A stretch of 64,000 bases of DNA, taken from positions 60,303 through 124,302 of the forward strand of contig VXCM01000318.1 of NCBI GenBank assembly GCA_014773175.1, read 5' to 3'. Each line of letters begins with the position of its first letter. Position 1 is the first letter of the stretch. The DNA comes from Lucifuga dentata. Taxonomy: Eukaryota > Chordata > Actinopteri > Ophidiiformes > Bythitidae. Shown piece by piece: positions 1 to 13,292 of the stretch. The translations under genes and the position numbers were made by a program. The notes beneath the pieces were generated by a model. That model saw nothing but the letters and a program-made list of their open reading frames with translations. It was not told the origin of the DNA and did not search any database.

Positions 1-2267
1 TGAACTGAGGGACACAACATAAGCTCATTATCTTCACTAAAAAGCCCAATTATCTTGAATCATCCACAGTGTGTTTCTGTTTAGCCAGGTGTGTGATATG
101 CTGACTGCTGAGAAGACACAGCGTAGATAGGAGGATTGGGAGAAATTGCTTTTAGCACACTCATTTAAAAAAAAATTGAGACAACATAGAGACTGGGGTT
201 GGGTTATATCGAGATTTTTGGCTTACGACGCAAGCCACATGACCCTTGAGAAATTGCGCCGGTAGCAATTGAATTGAGATAAAGGGACCAAAAATGCAAC
301 ATACCAACACAAGTAATTTCTTTTACGGCATAAAAACGGTTGCTTTCAACTGTAGGTTAGTGTATATTTATGCAGAAGCCCTTGAAGTGGGTTTGCACAG
401 CTGAAACAGGATTATGTACTTTAATCAGGCTCCAGGAAGGACACGTTACCAAGCTCAATGTCAAAACTTTGCTTTGTTCTGCTTTAAGTGTTTTGGTGAG
501 TAGCTTTGATGGATGGGTGAAGTACAAGTATAAGAGATTCACCTGTCTATGAGATTTTGATTTGATAGAGATGTCCAACTCACTCTGACCATTTGTCCAA
601 GACGAGGAAGGGCAAACAAAAAAGACAGGTGTCTGAGCGGAGCTGAGCAGGATTTGAAGGGAAAGGATGGGTTGCAACAGTCGCTTCATGAAGTCACAAC
701 ATGAAGTATCGAACACAAGTTGGCATGTCCTCTTTTGCTCTTCCTCTATTCCCACTCTTTTCCTTCTTCCTCTCACCCTTTTCAACCCATCACAGTGTGT
801 TAATTTCCTTCAAGGTTGGGCAATTACAGCAGAAAACCCCCCTGCTCAATAGAAAGCACAGCAGTTATTATTGAAAGCTGATTGTTGATTCACCTTTTCA
901 GAATTAGGCCACTCCTATTACTAGCAGCTTCTTTCCTCTGTTGGTGTACAGCTATAGGTGGCATTTATTTAAATGTTTTAGTATTGATTAAAAACTACAG
1001 TACCAAAAAGTTCTCCATTGAAGGACAGTTAAAACATCTAACCTACAAAGCAGGAGAACACAAGTTAATCAGGAGTGGAAATTGATTTCCCTCTCATTAC
1101 GCCACCTCTTCATTTCAGAGCACTTTATTTTTGAGTTTCAGATTTAAAAAAAAAGTCCCTTGAGTACAAACAAACACTGATAAACTAACTCCCACATCTG
1201 TTTAGTCTTTGGGGAGCTTAACTGAAAGCTGCAGCCAGACCTCTTATCCACATAAGGCAAAACTACTGCTATGTTGTCAAATGTTTCTCTCAAATGAAGC
1301 AGGAGAATGCTGTAATAGTGCACCATCACAGCATCATAGCTGCAATGAGATGACTTATATTCCAATAACAAAATGCAGTGTTTTTCCAAGGAGTTTTGGT
1401 TATAAAAATGCCTGTTAAACAAGAATATCTTACCACCCTTTAGAGAATCTGAATACATAACAATTGCTTGCAAAAACAGGCAAGGGATTTAATAAGAGAA
1501 TGGCATCACTTGGCAACAGATGTCAGCTCGGTGTTGAAACAATATGAAACTGAAATTATACACTGCCTCCAGTCTTTCTTCTGGGTGGATCCTGTAAATG
1601 TTACCACCGAAAGTATGACAACGAGTTCTGACGGGGTGAGAAGCTTCATAGAGGTTTAGAGAATAAAATAGTATCTTATTTATAAATAAATAAGACGGGG
1701 AACAGAATTCGACACTTGCTAGTGCCTACAGCCTGATCCTTCTGCATGTGGGGAGGGTTGGGTTTGTTATGAGAAGGGTTCCAAATATTGTTACAGGAGA
1801 TAATACACAAGATGTGCTGAGCTCTTGAAAAGGCTCCTCTTCAAACCTGTTAGAAAGCTTCATTTAGAACACAATCAGCTTTTCCCATCGGTATCATTGT
1901 GGCAAAAACTCATATTCAGTTAACTCACTCGAACTAAGCAGTTTTGGTTCAGGATGCTACTGCAGCAAGCCTCGATCTCTTTTGTTGTACCGGCTCCCAG
2001 ATGGACCACCAACGCAACGTTTTCTTTAATGAGAGTGTGCGTGTCTGTCTATGCTTGTGTGTGCACCCTTTGAGGCCACTTCATTACGACAACCTTTTCT
2101 TGTAGGGCTGCCTGACACAGCAGTACCACTGATGTCTTCCATATCCACAGCCGTAGGGACAATAAAGCGAAGGCAATGGGAAAAGAGGAAAAGGGAGGGA
2201 GGCGGGAAGAGATGTGATCTCCTCGACCGAGCATTAACCTACACAGAAACCAAGACCAGCCAAGACT

Positions 2268-2278
2268 TCGAGAGAGAG

Positions 2279-2324
<46 letters not shown>

Positions 2325-2336
2325 AGAGAGAGGAGA
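2268..2336. repeat. (GA)n microsatellite
   Basis: A GA dinucleotide tract with a few GAAA interruptions at its right end. It is a simple repeat in snd1 intronic DNA. Confidence 0.95.
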
Positions 2337-3085
2337 TAATGCCAGGCCCTCAGCTTTTCTGCATGGTCTCTATGGGTTAATTAGAACACAAAGTCCCGTC
2401 TTACATGCCTTAAGTTGCATACTGTGCATTGATACACATATAATCAGCTGACCTCTGTTCCATTAACACAATACTACACACAAACAAATCAGGTGCTGGC
2501 TGACCTGTGCAGCTGTGCCTGTGGCAGACTATCATCAAACATAATCACTGTCTGCCTGCTCTACTTGGGCCCCATTCTGCTGTCTTTTTTTTTTTTTTTT
2601 TTTNTTTTTTTTTTTTTTTTTTGGTTCTGCCACACTCAAGTCAGCTGAAGTCAAAGCCTCCTGGTAAAAACTGATCTGTTTGAAGGTTTTGGCAACCAGC
2701 TGCAAAATTTTGTCATCAGGCGTCAGAAATCTGCCCAGTTGCTGCAGTTAGATTTTACATGGCAGGGTCAGTGTGCTCATACTGCTGGCAAGAATTTCTG
2801 GGAAGCCAGACAATGTTTTACCTGTGTACGACTTCGGAGAACTATACTGTAGTTTTTACAGTGGTGTATCCCATCTTGTGAGGAAAAAAAGGAGAGAGAA
2901 CCCAAGAGCAAGAAAGAAGGGTAAGAACAACCTGAATTTGGTGATGATAGGTTCAGAGAAGTACACAAAGGATGCACTTCCTTCTTGGCTTGAGCAATAG
3001 ATCAAATATATATGAGGAGAACATGCAGCAGTGTCTCCTAAAAGTCCCAAATAGGTAGAAGTGAGTGGATGAGAGAAAGAGAGAG

Positions 3086-3090
<5 letters not shown>

Positions 3091-3126
<36 letters not shown>

Positions 3127-3127
3127 N
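3091..3127. repeat. (GA)n microsatellite ending at an N
   Basis: A pure GA tract that stops at a single N at 3127, so its true length in the genome is unknown. Confidence 0.9.
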
Positions 3128-3676
3128 GGTGTAAAAGAAAGGAAGTTACAAAGAGAAAGAAAGAGGACAAGGATGACAGCTGGCTGGGCACTTCATTCAT
3201 CTGGCAGGGGCGACTGCTAGAGCCATAATGAAAATGCAGGGTGAGATTGGGATCAGTGTGAGAGAGGCCTCCATCCATCAAAGGACTCCCATAGAGGAAA
3301 GAAAAGCTTCAATGATAATGGCAAATATGTGGCTATTTTCAAACCATGCATGGAGCATAATAACATAGTTCTTAAGTAAAGATGAAACTACATTTTAACA
3401 GTTGAATGTATGTTACATGCTACCAGCATGACTGATGTCATTTCACATTCACATAGAGATGTTCATGTTAAAAAATACTGATGCATCCTCTCTAACCTTC
3501 AGTTTTTAAGGATAAATGTAAAAAGATGCATGTTTTAAAAAAATTAAGACGCTTCTTTTCAATCCCAGAAACCTTCAAAACTACAGTTCCACGTCAGACT
3601 GGAATGTAGTCATCACTTTGATATTCTTAACAGAAGATGTCGGTTGAAGTTCTCTTCACAGTAAAATGGGACCCAC

Positions 3677-3865
3677 CTTCTCTTTCCTCTGGCGACACAC
3701 CTCCTCTGCTGAGACCAAGGTTTTGTAGTAGGAGCTGCGCTCTGCTGTAAAGTGGACCTTGGACAGAGCGTTTTCCACAAGCGCCATGGACAGATTCACA
3801 CCTTCAATGTGCAGCCAGCCAATGAAGTTGCCCGCTTTGTCCATGCTCTCCACTTCAACTTCCAC
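3677..3865 (-). CDS. snd1: snd1 exon C: SN4-domain exon of Tudor-SN
   Basis: Internal coding exon of 189 bp (63 codons, phase 0 at both ends) of staphylococcal nuclease domain-containing protein 1, a component of RNA-silencing and transcription co-activator complexes. On the minus strand it is bounded by an acceptor (TTTGCCAG, cut after 3866) and a donor (GTGGGT starting at 3676). The translation begins [20 protein letters not shown] and continues through [15 protein letters not shown] to RQRKEK. This is nearly identical to what I recall of mammalian SND1 in the fourth SN-like domain. It continues directly from the exon at 50944-51053, whose last residues are LVLQRE. The following vertebrate residues (VWAHYEE) are not encoded before the left edge of the window. 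The intron upstream of this exon hosts lrrc4 on the opposite strand. Confidence 0.97.
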
Positions 3866-6800
3866 CTGGCAAAGAAGAATGGAAGGAAGGAAGGGGGGGG
3901 ATCGGGAAGAAAAAAAAGACGAAGAGGCTTGGTTAACATTCTGTATCTGAGATTAGGTTTGTGATTCAATTGGAATCCGAAAGTACGTTGGGGAGGGTAG
4001 AGTTGTGGGAGGGTTCGATTGATACAGGAGACACTGCTGTACTGAAATAGACACATCACTGGAAGCAGCTGAGCTCTCTATTGATTTGATAGCCTCACAC
4101 AAGCAAGCAAGCAAGCAAACACACACAGATCCTGTTTCACTCCACTCCTCTGGTGTGGATTTCCCTGCCACTGTCTGGTTTTGGTGCGTATTGAGCATGA
4201 ATACTTCTAAGTGCCACCACCAACTTCAAACGGATACAATATTTTTCTCTTGCAAACAATGCTCCTCTTGTAACCATGGGAATTGATTACAACCATAACA
4301 AGGGCCTTCAGACGCATTGAGTGACTTTAAATGAGTGTCGAGTATGTACTTCAGACCTAATTAAGACTTAATATGGCCGTGCTACTTTTTGTTATAGTTT
4401 AAAATCATCTGCAATTAGTGAGAGCTAAATTGCTATTCCCTTAAGCTCACAAATAAGGATGCTGAAATAGCTAACCCTGCTGACAAAGAAGCAAAGATCT
4501 TAAAGCTTTGCCCATGATGGACTAAAACCAAATTCTGCCTATTCAGGCTAATTATCTATTCATTATGTTTTGTTTCATAAGCAATGGATGACCGAGGAAA
4601 AAAAAACAATCGATTTTTTTTTCCTGCTCTTGCCTCAGTCAGCGGGAAAGTGAGAGGGTAGGTGTGCTGAAGAGATAGGGAGAAGTCAAGCGATTAAGAC
4701 TCAGGCTACTTAGCCCTGCAGACACAAGGGAAATCTGAAGGGAATTAAGTTTGTAAACTGCTCTGCCTTGTTCTCAACTAAAGTAAAAAGCTGATTTTTA
4801 TGAATACATAAGCTGTTCTGTTATTAAGCAAAATACTTAAAACCCATGCAAAGAGGTGGGACATTTCCTTTTCTAGACCTACTTATCACTTGCCTCAAGC
4901 TGTCAGATCAGTAGCTAAGGTGTCCAAACAAAGCTCAACATTTAAGCATCTTTAATAATCATTCATTTAATTTTATTCATCATAAAATTGTTCAATTCTT
5001 GACTGAATTAGATATAGATTAATTCACAATAACCATTGCTGAACTTGTCTCTAACATTTAAATTAGAACACTAGAGGCTCCATAAAAGACTAAAGAGTAG
5101 CTAGGACATCAGTCTATCCGGCTATGTCCTGACTGTGATACAATCTAAGTTCTCTCATACCTCATGAGCCTGTGTTTAATCTGCTTTCTCTTACTTTCCC
5201 TCTTTCGTCCTCTTTGCTATCTCGGATACTCGCCCCATTTTATCTCTCTTTGTCTCTGAGTGCAGAAGCAGTTACATAACTGGGCTATTAGAGCAGCAAT
5301 GGTCCTTCGAGCACCCAAATGTCAAACGAGGAAAGTCGGGGAGTGCAGGAGAAAGGCTTGTTAGCGAGTGATGGCTTGAATGAATTTCAATATTACCAAC
5401 TACCACAGGGGAGGCAAATGTAAATAATGGTGCATTTACAACTAAAAATACAAATAACACTTTAGTCTAATAAATTGCAAATTATGAAAAAAATGAGAAA
5501 GATCAATGAAAGAAATGTTATGTAAAACTACATTGTGGAACTGAGTCCCATATGGGCAGGGCTTACCATATTCCCTCCCAAAGCAGATGTGCCAATAAAT
5601 GCTGTTGTTCAGCTCACCATTTCATTTGAAAGGGCAACAGAAGATGCAGTCTTTTAAGAGAAATTAGCAGAAGCCTTTGGGCCTTCTATTTTTTAATCTG
5701 ATTAGACCTTTTTTCACCAAAAGAGGTCTAAAAAGCATTAATGAATTTAACGATACCCAGCCTTAGCCCACCCTCCCATCCATAAATCTCACTGGTGCAG
5801 TTTTTCAGATTAAAAGATATAAAGCTTCATGCAATAATAATGCAAGAACAAGGGAAAAAACAGCCAGGGTAATGGGAGATAGAATCATAGTTCCACAGGG
5901 GTAAATTACACACATTAATTTCTTCATTTGCCTTATTATTTCCACACTAATAATTTACAATCTCAAACACTTAAAAAGCTCTGCACATTAGTCCAGAGAC
6001 TCCCAGAGATTTCAGCAGGGTGTATAAAGCTTGCTGAAGGAATGAAAGGTGAAGGGCAGATGTGCTCTCTCTTAAACTCCTTACAACCACACTTACCTGG
6101 GTGATTCTGCCCACTTAGCAATGAGATAAATGTGATGTGTGACAAGCATGTAGCGAAGATAAATAGCCATCCATTCTTTTCATTATAGAATAAACAATCA
6201 TATTTTTCCCAGACCAATTACAGGAAACAACTTCATTCACCACATACTGCTAAACTTATGAAAAGGGAATGAACTTATATCAAACATGGAATTAATGGTA
6301 AAAATGGACCCACTAGAGGAATATCAATAATATGCTGGGAGACTTGCAAAAATTATTATCCCTATCGGACAAGTGACAATCACACAGACAACTCACACTG
6401 ACTTGACTTTGAAATACACACATTAAAAGATGTGCACTGAATGTAAGAAGTCTGAATCTGACCTGGAAAATGTGTCAGTTGTCATCCTATACTATCATAT
6501 TCCCCAGTCATTTCTATTTTTTCTTTGAGGGAAAATTTAATAAATAATATTCTTGACTGAGACGACTTTTGAAATGAATCACTTTAGTGGTGTGACAGAT
6601 TAAATGTGGGTGTGCGATGGTGGCCTGGATGTTTCAGGTACATGGGACCCCTGGCTGAGGTGATAATTTTGAACTCATAAGTGCAAACACTCAAGATAGC
6701 TGTATGCTTTTAAAAACTAATTAAGTGACTTTTACAGCTGATAAAACAGGTGTAACAAAAACAAGCAACACCTGTAAACTGCAAGTGGACGATTTAACCT

Positions 6801-9800
6801 GACTCGAGGCATATTACTTTATCGAGGGCTAGCAGAGGGCCTGATTTATCACACTTTGTGGGAGAATCCAAGGCTTTACTGTTGTGCAGCAACCAGCCTC
6901 TTCAAACTGGCTGTGATCAGAATCTTTATGACAATTTAAATAATCGATTTAAAAGTAATGAATAGACTGACTATCATCTTTAATTTCAGCAACAGTTCCT
7001 CTTTCTCTTGCTATGCTACCCTTTTCAACTTCTCACACACTAAAAATGAAAACACTGCTGTCTCAGAACTCAAGATTATTATCCTAAAAATGACAGTTTC
7101 AGAGTTTGACACTTTACAGGTTATCCTCCCTTTAAAATAAACAGCCTTGGTCACGTTGTGAAGAAGACACAGGAGGCGGAGTGGAAACTGCTTTGAGTAG
7201 AGCCCAGATGGTTCCCAGCGGAGGCCTCCTCTGAGCCAAGATGGCTCCCACTGGAACACAAATGGACTCTAGTAATCTCATAAACGCTGGGATTGTGCAA
7301 CACAGTGGACAGAAAATAGAAAAAGTCAAAAAACACAAATGCACAAAGCCATGCACATGTGGATGCGTCTATGCATGTGGTGTGTGTGTTTTTCATGTGT
7401 GCTCACATGAATTGCAGTCATTCACAAGTACAAAAGACAAAGAGCCATTTGGTATCACTGAAGTGAAACCTGGCCTGAGGGCATGTTTTAAAACCACAGA
7501 TTTAATTCACTTAGCAGTTTGAAAGTGTAAAAAAAAAAAAAGNAAAAAAAAAAAAAGAGTCTGCGGTAGGTGACACGTCGTATCAGAGCCAAAACTCACT
7601 CCCTCACTCTGACAGAAAAGAAGAACACTGTGGGCTGGCAATTTAATAATTGCGAGCAATGGGATTTCCTTTTATCACCACATCCATACAAACATTTTTA
7701 ACGCCTAGCAGAAAAATGAGACAATATTTTACAATACAAAAATAATACATACAGTAAGGTGAGTCCACTTCTGTTCTGATGTCCTGATCATTAAAAAGTC
7801 TAAGATGAAGTAGAACCTGGCACACAGGTTAATGGTTCAATTCAAGTGCTGCTTTATGCATTCTTTGCGTTATGCTTTCACTCACCAGGAAATGGGCTAT
7901 ATATATACTCTACATAATGTGAGGCACAGAGACAGACAACATTAACCTGTCAGACAGTGCTCTCAATCTTCGCTGACAGTATCTTTGCCACTCTTTAAAT
8001 CTGCATTTTTACTGCACAGACTAATTACTAAGAAAGAAAGTAATCACCACTGACAGTCAAGTTTGCACAGGTCAAATTACCACTCCTGACTGTAAAAGTT
8101 TTAAATGAGAGGCTTTCGCTTTAACAAAGACTGTTTGTTCAAATTGCTCTGCAAGCTGTTTGTGTTAAACAATGTGAAGGTTAAATCATGTGCGCATGTC
8201 AAAAACGTGACTCTGAGATAGTTCTGCTGCGTGTGTGTGTGTGCGTGCGTGCGTGCTTGTCAGAGAGCACGCTGTAATGTGTAGATGTAAGTGGTAAACA
8301 TCAGGAACAGAAACCGGCAGGTGGAGACGTTTTGGCATGTCTTCATTCATTCTCATTAAGCAACAAGGAGGCTGCTGCTTTTATGACTGCTGTACTCTAC
8401 CACTTAGCAGAGTTCTCTCAAGTGTGTCTGTGTGTGTGCGGAATAATATCAAAATACAGTGAAAATATAAACAGTTTTAGTAGTCCAGTTCTAGTATTTA
8501 TGTGGGTGGTGTGTGCATACTTCTAAGGGGTAAGGGGCACAGTGGTCAAATAAATGACTATTATGATGGAATGTGTGTGGAAGGTCAGCACACGGGGTAG
8601 AAAGACAGAGAAGTCAGAAAGACAGAAGGATTAAACTAAAGAAAATTAAAGAAAGAACAATTGAAAGAAAAGACAAAGACTGGAGTCACTCCCACCTACA
8701 GCCTCTTGCTCATCCAGCAGAATAAGCCATTTATCAAACTGAGCCTTGGAGAAGATTGAAGGAGCAATGTGGAGGTGTGTGGTGTGTGCATTCATTGGGG
8801 CAAAGAGATCAAACCTCCTCTAAGCAACCTCCTCTAAGCAATGAGTGATCCTGAGCCCTCGATTGAGGGGGCGACATGGTGAAAATGGGAAAAACAAATG
8901 ATTTCTCTACCTTTATGCATGTTCCTAATCTTTTCACTCTAAAATAAACTCAGTGGCTCTGAATATTTAATTCAGAGTTATATGTGCCCATGAAAAGAAC
9001 AAACTGCCCTTTTAAATATGTGCATGTGGATTTCAGTACAAAAAAAAAAAAAAAAANAAAAAAAAAAAAAAAAGCACTGATGAGTCGCCCTCTCTGCTTT
9101 AAACCCAGTCTCTTGTGAAAATTCCATTTCAGCATATGAACAAAACCGTCCAACAAAAGTCTGTCAATTCTCAATATTGCCCTACATGGTAGTTTATATA
9201 GATCATTTTTCTAAGTGGACACACTGAGTGCCATTACATGATATAGCTGTAACCTCAAGCCAGACATACAACCACACTTTTGATCAGATTTCAACCAAAA
9301 ATCAATATGTTGTGAAGGCTGTGCCTGTTGGATGTAATTAATCAAAAGTAAATTGCAAACTAAATCAAAGTGTTCCAGACAATTGATGAGCAGGGAGCAA
9401 AATAAATGGACCACTAGTAGTAGGTAATAAATACAGTATTAGGTCATACTGCAGATCGGTGTGACAGAGCTGCTACGAGCTATGACAGCTCCCTGAAAGG
9501 GAAATTGTTTTTACTACAACATTGCTCCTGTGTTGTCAGTGTGCACAGTATGTGTGTATGTCTGAAAGAGAGAGAGAGACAGACAGCGAGAGGACAAAGC
9601 AAAAGTGAGAGAGAGAGAGAGAGAGAGAGAGATCAAAATGAAGTTTGCGAAGAAAAATTATATGCTTATGAAACTGAATTCCTACACAAAACCCTACACA
9701 CTATCTGTCCATCAAAAAAAACATTATCTGTTGTGCATTAAGGTTCATAAACTGCTGCTAAACTGTTGTTCACTCGCACCAGGGATGCAGGGTTATAAAA

Positions 9801-12800
9801 TGCCTAAATCTGTGAGCACGTTAGCACGTCACTGTGGTCCAATCGAAAAAGGAAAAGGCCAGTTGTTCCGGGGTGAAAATCTATAAATATAGATCACGTT
9901 TTTAAAAAAAAGAGGCCGAGAAGAATAAATGAATGAATTAAACAAACTGCTATTGATTCCTTAATGGCACAGATCAGCCAGGGATGTAAATAGCATGTTA
10001 ATGGGGCATGTAATTAAAAAAAATGCCACAAGGAGAGACGAGATGCAGTTAGTATTAGAGAGGTAAGCAGGCCTATTACAAATATGGGAACAAGGTGTGG
10101 AGGTTGCACATCATCCTGCATTGATAAAGTGTAGTAAATAAGACTAATCCTGTTTTTTTTGAGTCATTTTTCTTAAGCATTACACTGACTATAGAAAGGG
10201 ACAATAACTTTACTTTGAAGATGGAACTAATGAAACTAATGAGGTTGGTCGAGTGTCAGCCATGGATGAACCAACAGGTGTCTGAGACAAACACTCTGGC
10301 TGCTTATGTTCATGATTAACATTTCCTCTAAAATTTTGACCTGTCCCCTGACTCTGAATTAATGTTATTAAAACAAATATACATACAGTAAATGTAATGC
10401 CTTATGAAATGTGTGACATAAACTGCTCTTGGGAAGCTAGCAGTAGAGTTAAGTCCTGAGCAGAGAGTAAAGCCTTGTACCAATTCTGAACTACATTTTT
10501 CAATAACAATCGAACCATGGATCCGGACAGACAGCCATTTGTCACATTTTGGTCAAAATGATAAAAGACCAGAGGAGAGATAAAAGGTATGCTGAGATTA
10601 TGTGCAAACTATTATCATGCTTAGTTTTGTTAAAAGTGAAATTTGCCTTGTAAGCAGTGACTGTCATGAAAAACAAGAGCTATGAAGTTGAAAACAGTGG
10701 TCTAGACAAGACCTTTAAAATATTTTTCACTGTACAAGAATAATGGAGAGATGGAAATGGAGATAGGAGCTGATGTTTGAAGAAGAAAATCTATGTTTAA
10801 AATGAAGGTGAAGGTGAGGATCAGCCTAGCTAGCTGACCAAGACACTGTTGTCTTGTCCATGTTATTCCCTGCAGAGTGAAGAAGCAGCAAGATGATACG
10901 ATGTAAACATTTACAGCCAACTGTCTCAATCTGGCTATCTAAATTATGTGGTGGCAGATGGACTGCTGTGGGACCCACACACCTACACTCTCACCCACTC
11001 AAGTCTAAAGTTACAGCAGCAGATGCACTGAGGAATAAAAATTCTTCAGCTGCACCACAGTAAACAACCTACTGCATCCTCCACATGGGCTGCCATGTTC
11101 TTCAGTTTGAAAAACGTTCTCTGGCCTATCAGCTGGCTGCTGCACTTCTCCCATCAGCTTGCCTGTTATACAAGAGTCAAGCCTCTATTTGAGAAAAAAA
11201 TAACATCCTGTGGGAATTGCTTTTTCAAGAGCTTTTGATTAATTTCAATAGAGGCTGGCGTTGGTAGCTACGGTTACAATAACATGCACAATGGACAAGA
11301 GTGTGTTTGCATTGTACACACTCTCTCATGGTGATCAATGTGACTCAGGGGTTCCCATGCATCACTGTCAGTGGCATGCTGCTGTCTGTCGGTGGCTGGG
11401 TAGGGGAAAGTCAAACGGCTTCTCAAATGGTCAGGCCATTAATGGTCAGGCAAACAAGCATGATTCTCACCATTAAACCTGCCTGATGCCCAATAATGAG
11501 TTTTTTTTTCATCAATAGATAATTGATGTTTGCCCTATATCACTATTCTGACAAAACAGGGGAATAAATGGGAGTTAGCGGAGAGGGATGAGAGAGAGAG
11601 AGAAAGAAAGAAGCAGGTAAAAACAGATTGAATATGACAGATATGCTTCCATTTAATGAAGGTGAGAAAATGATTTGGCATTGTTATCCACCAGCCTTAT
11701 TTTTGTTATTATATCCCAGCATCACTTGCCTTTCAAGAGGAGATCAAAAGTATGTTTGCACCATGCATCACAAGGGGATGCTTGATGAAAATGAAAAGAA
11801 AAGCTAAAGGTAGAAACTGATATAAAAACATAGCGGTTTTTCCCTGTGGTCCCCCTTAGTACGAGGAGAAATCTTGACAGAGGGTTCATTACAGAAACCC
11901 AAAAGAGAAACTATTACTACCAGATGTCCATCAAATGGTTTACACCAAGCTGTGCCATTATTGCAATGGCTCCTTAAAATACAGAATGTGTTGCTACAAT
12001 AAAGTCCCAAAGCCCAAGTGTGCTTCAAAATACATATATCAAGTGAAAATGATAAATAAAACAAGGAGAAAGTCTCACAAGTACAGTGAATTTAAGAACT
12101 GATGTAGAGCAAAAGATGACTTTTCAAGTCTTCTGAAGTCTTCAGAGAAAGAAAGACAGAAAGAGGAACAAGGAAAAGTCAGCAGTGGGTCAATCCCAGC
12201 AGAAGCTGTGAATGACCTACACTAGAGAACCAAACTAAAGCAATCAATTATGGAGAGAGCTGCTGAGGGCTTGACTGGTCATTTCACATGGAGTACTGTC
12301 ACAGCAAAATCTGTCTTCTTGCTAGTAATATACAATCTGAAACAAGTGTTTTTGCATCCTTTATAATCTGGTGACATTACTGCTGAGAAGTATAGAACAT
12401 CCATGAATATGCAGTTTAACCCTCTACTCAGTGAGCTAATGAAATAGATTCATTAAAAATCTTTCAAGTTTTAAGTATCTGGCTGGTCAGAATCATATAT
12501 TTTAATCCAATAAATAACACATGAACAAGCTCATAAACTCTCAGAATTTGCCTGCATTTGTCATTCACTGGCCTTTGTAAACTGATATTTCTGTCATTTC
12601 CTTCCCAAAGGCTACAACGTGTACAAAAATTATAAACAAAAGGTTTGTAAGGTTCCACCACAATGAAGGGGTCAGCGACATGGAGTAATGTGAGACCACT
12701 TGCAATATAATGACGGACTACATCCTGCAGTTCATCAGTCCTTCTCTGGCCCAATGGATCAATAGAGTTGCATGTAAGGAAGCTTCACATACTCTACCCT

Positions 12801-12990
12801 TGGTGAAAGCCTTCCAGTGGACTCCATTACTTGGATCCCTATCGTCCTTTGATCTCCCATTAAATTTCCATGATTTATATGTGTATTCATGGTTTGGTGG
12901 TTTGATAGGGACAGGAATACACAATATGCATGTTAAAACCTACTATAACTCTGACAAGCTCCAATTTTAGGACATAAAGTTACAATAAAG

Positions 12991-13017
12991 CGCTCTCTCT
13001 CTCTCTCTCTCTCTCTC
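12991..13017. repeat. (CT)n microsatellite
   Basis: A pure CT dinucleotide tract of about 13 units in intronic DNA. Confidence 0.95.
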
Positions 13018-13234
13018 AAAACAAATCTGCAAGAGTCAGCAAACCTAATCATGCTAAAACTCTAGTTAAATTAGTTTATGGATTTGTTATCCCGATGAAA
13101 GCATAGCGCAGCGCAGCTCTCAGACAACACAAGAGGTAGCTGAGCAAGAGCAAGCCTCTGAATTGGTCCTTAACAGCCTGGTTATTAAAATCAATAACAG
13201 CAATAACTACAATCCATCTCATTTTTTTTGGGGG

Positions 13235-13237
<3 letters not shown>

Positions 13238-13291
<54 letters not shown>
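13238..13291. repeat. (GT)n microsatellite
   Basis: About 27 uninterrupted GT units preceded by a T run and a G run. It is a typical fish microsatellite. Confidence 0.97.

Positions 13292-13292
<1 letters not shown>

Larger units (their letters stand above)
1..3676 (-). other. snd1: snd1 intron, part downstream of exon C
   Basis: This is intronic sequence lying 3' of the last visible snd1 exon on the minus strand. It holds a GA microsatellite at about 2268-2336, a poly-T run around an N at 2604, and another GA tract at about 3091-3127 ending in an N. I found no segment resembling the next expected snd1 exon, which in vertebrates continues with a VWAHYEE-like sequence. No open frame here looks conserved; the longer ones run through simple repeats. 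Confidence 0.75.

Noticed and set aside
12710..12970. 86-codon frame beginning MTDYILQF
   Set aside because: It looks protein-like in places but matches no family I know and is followed by a CT repeat. It could not be supported as a gene.
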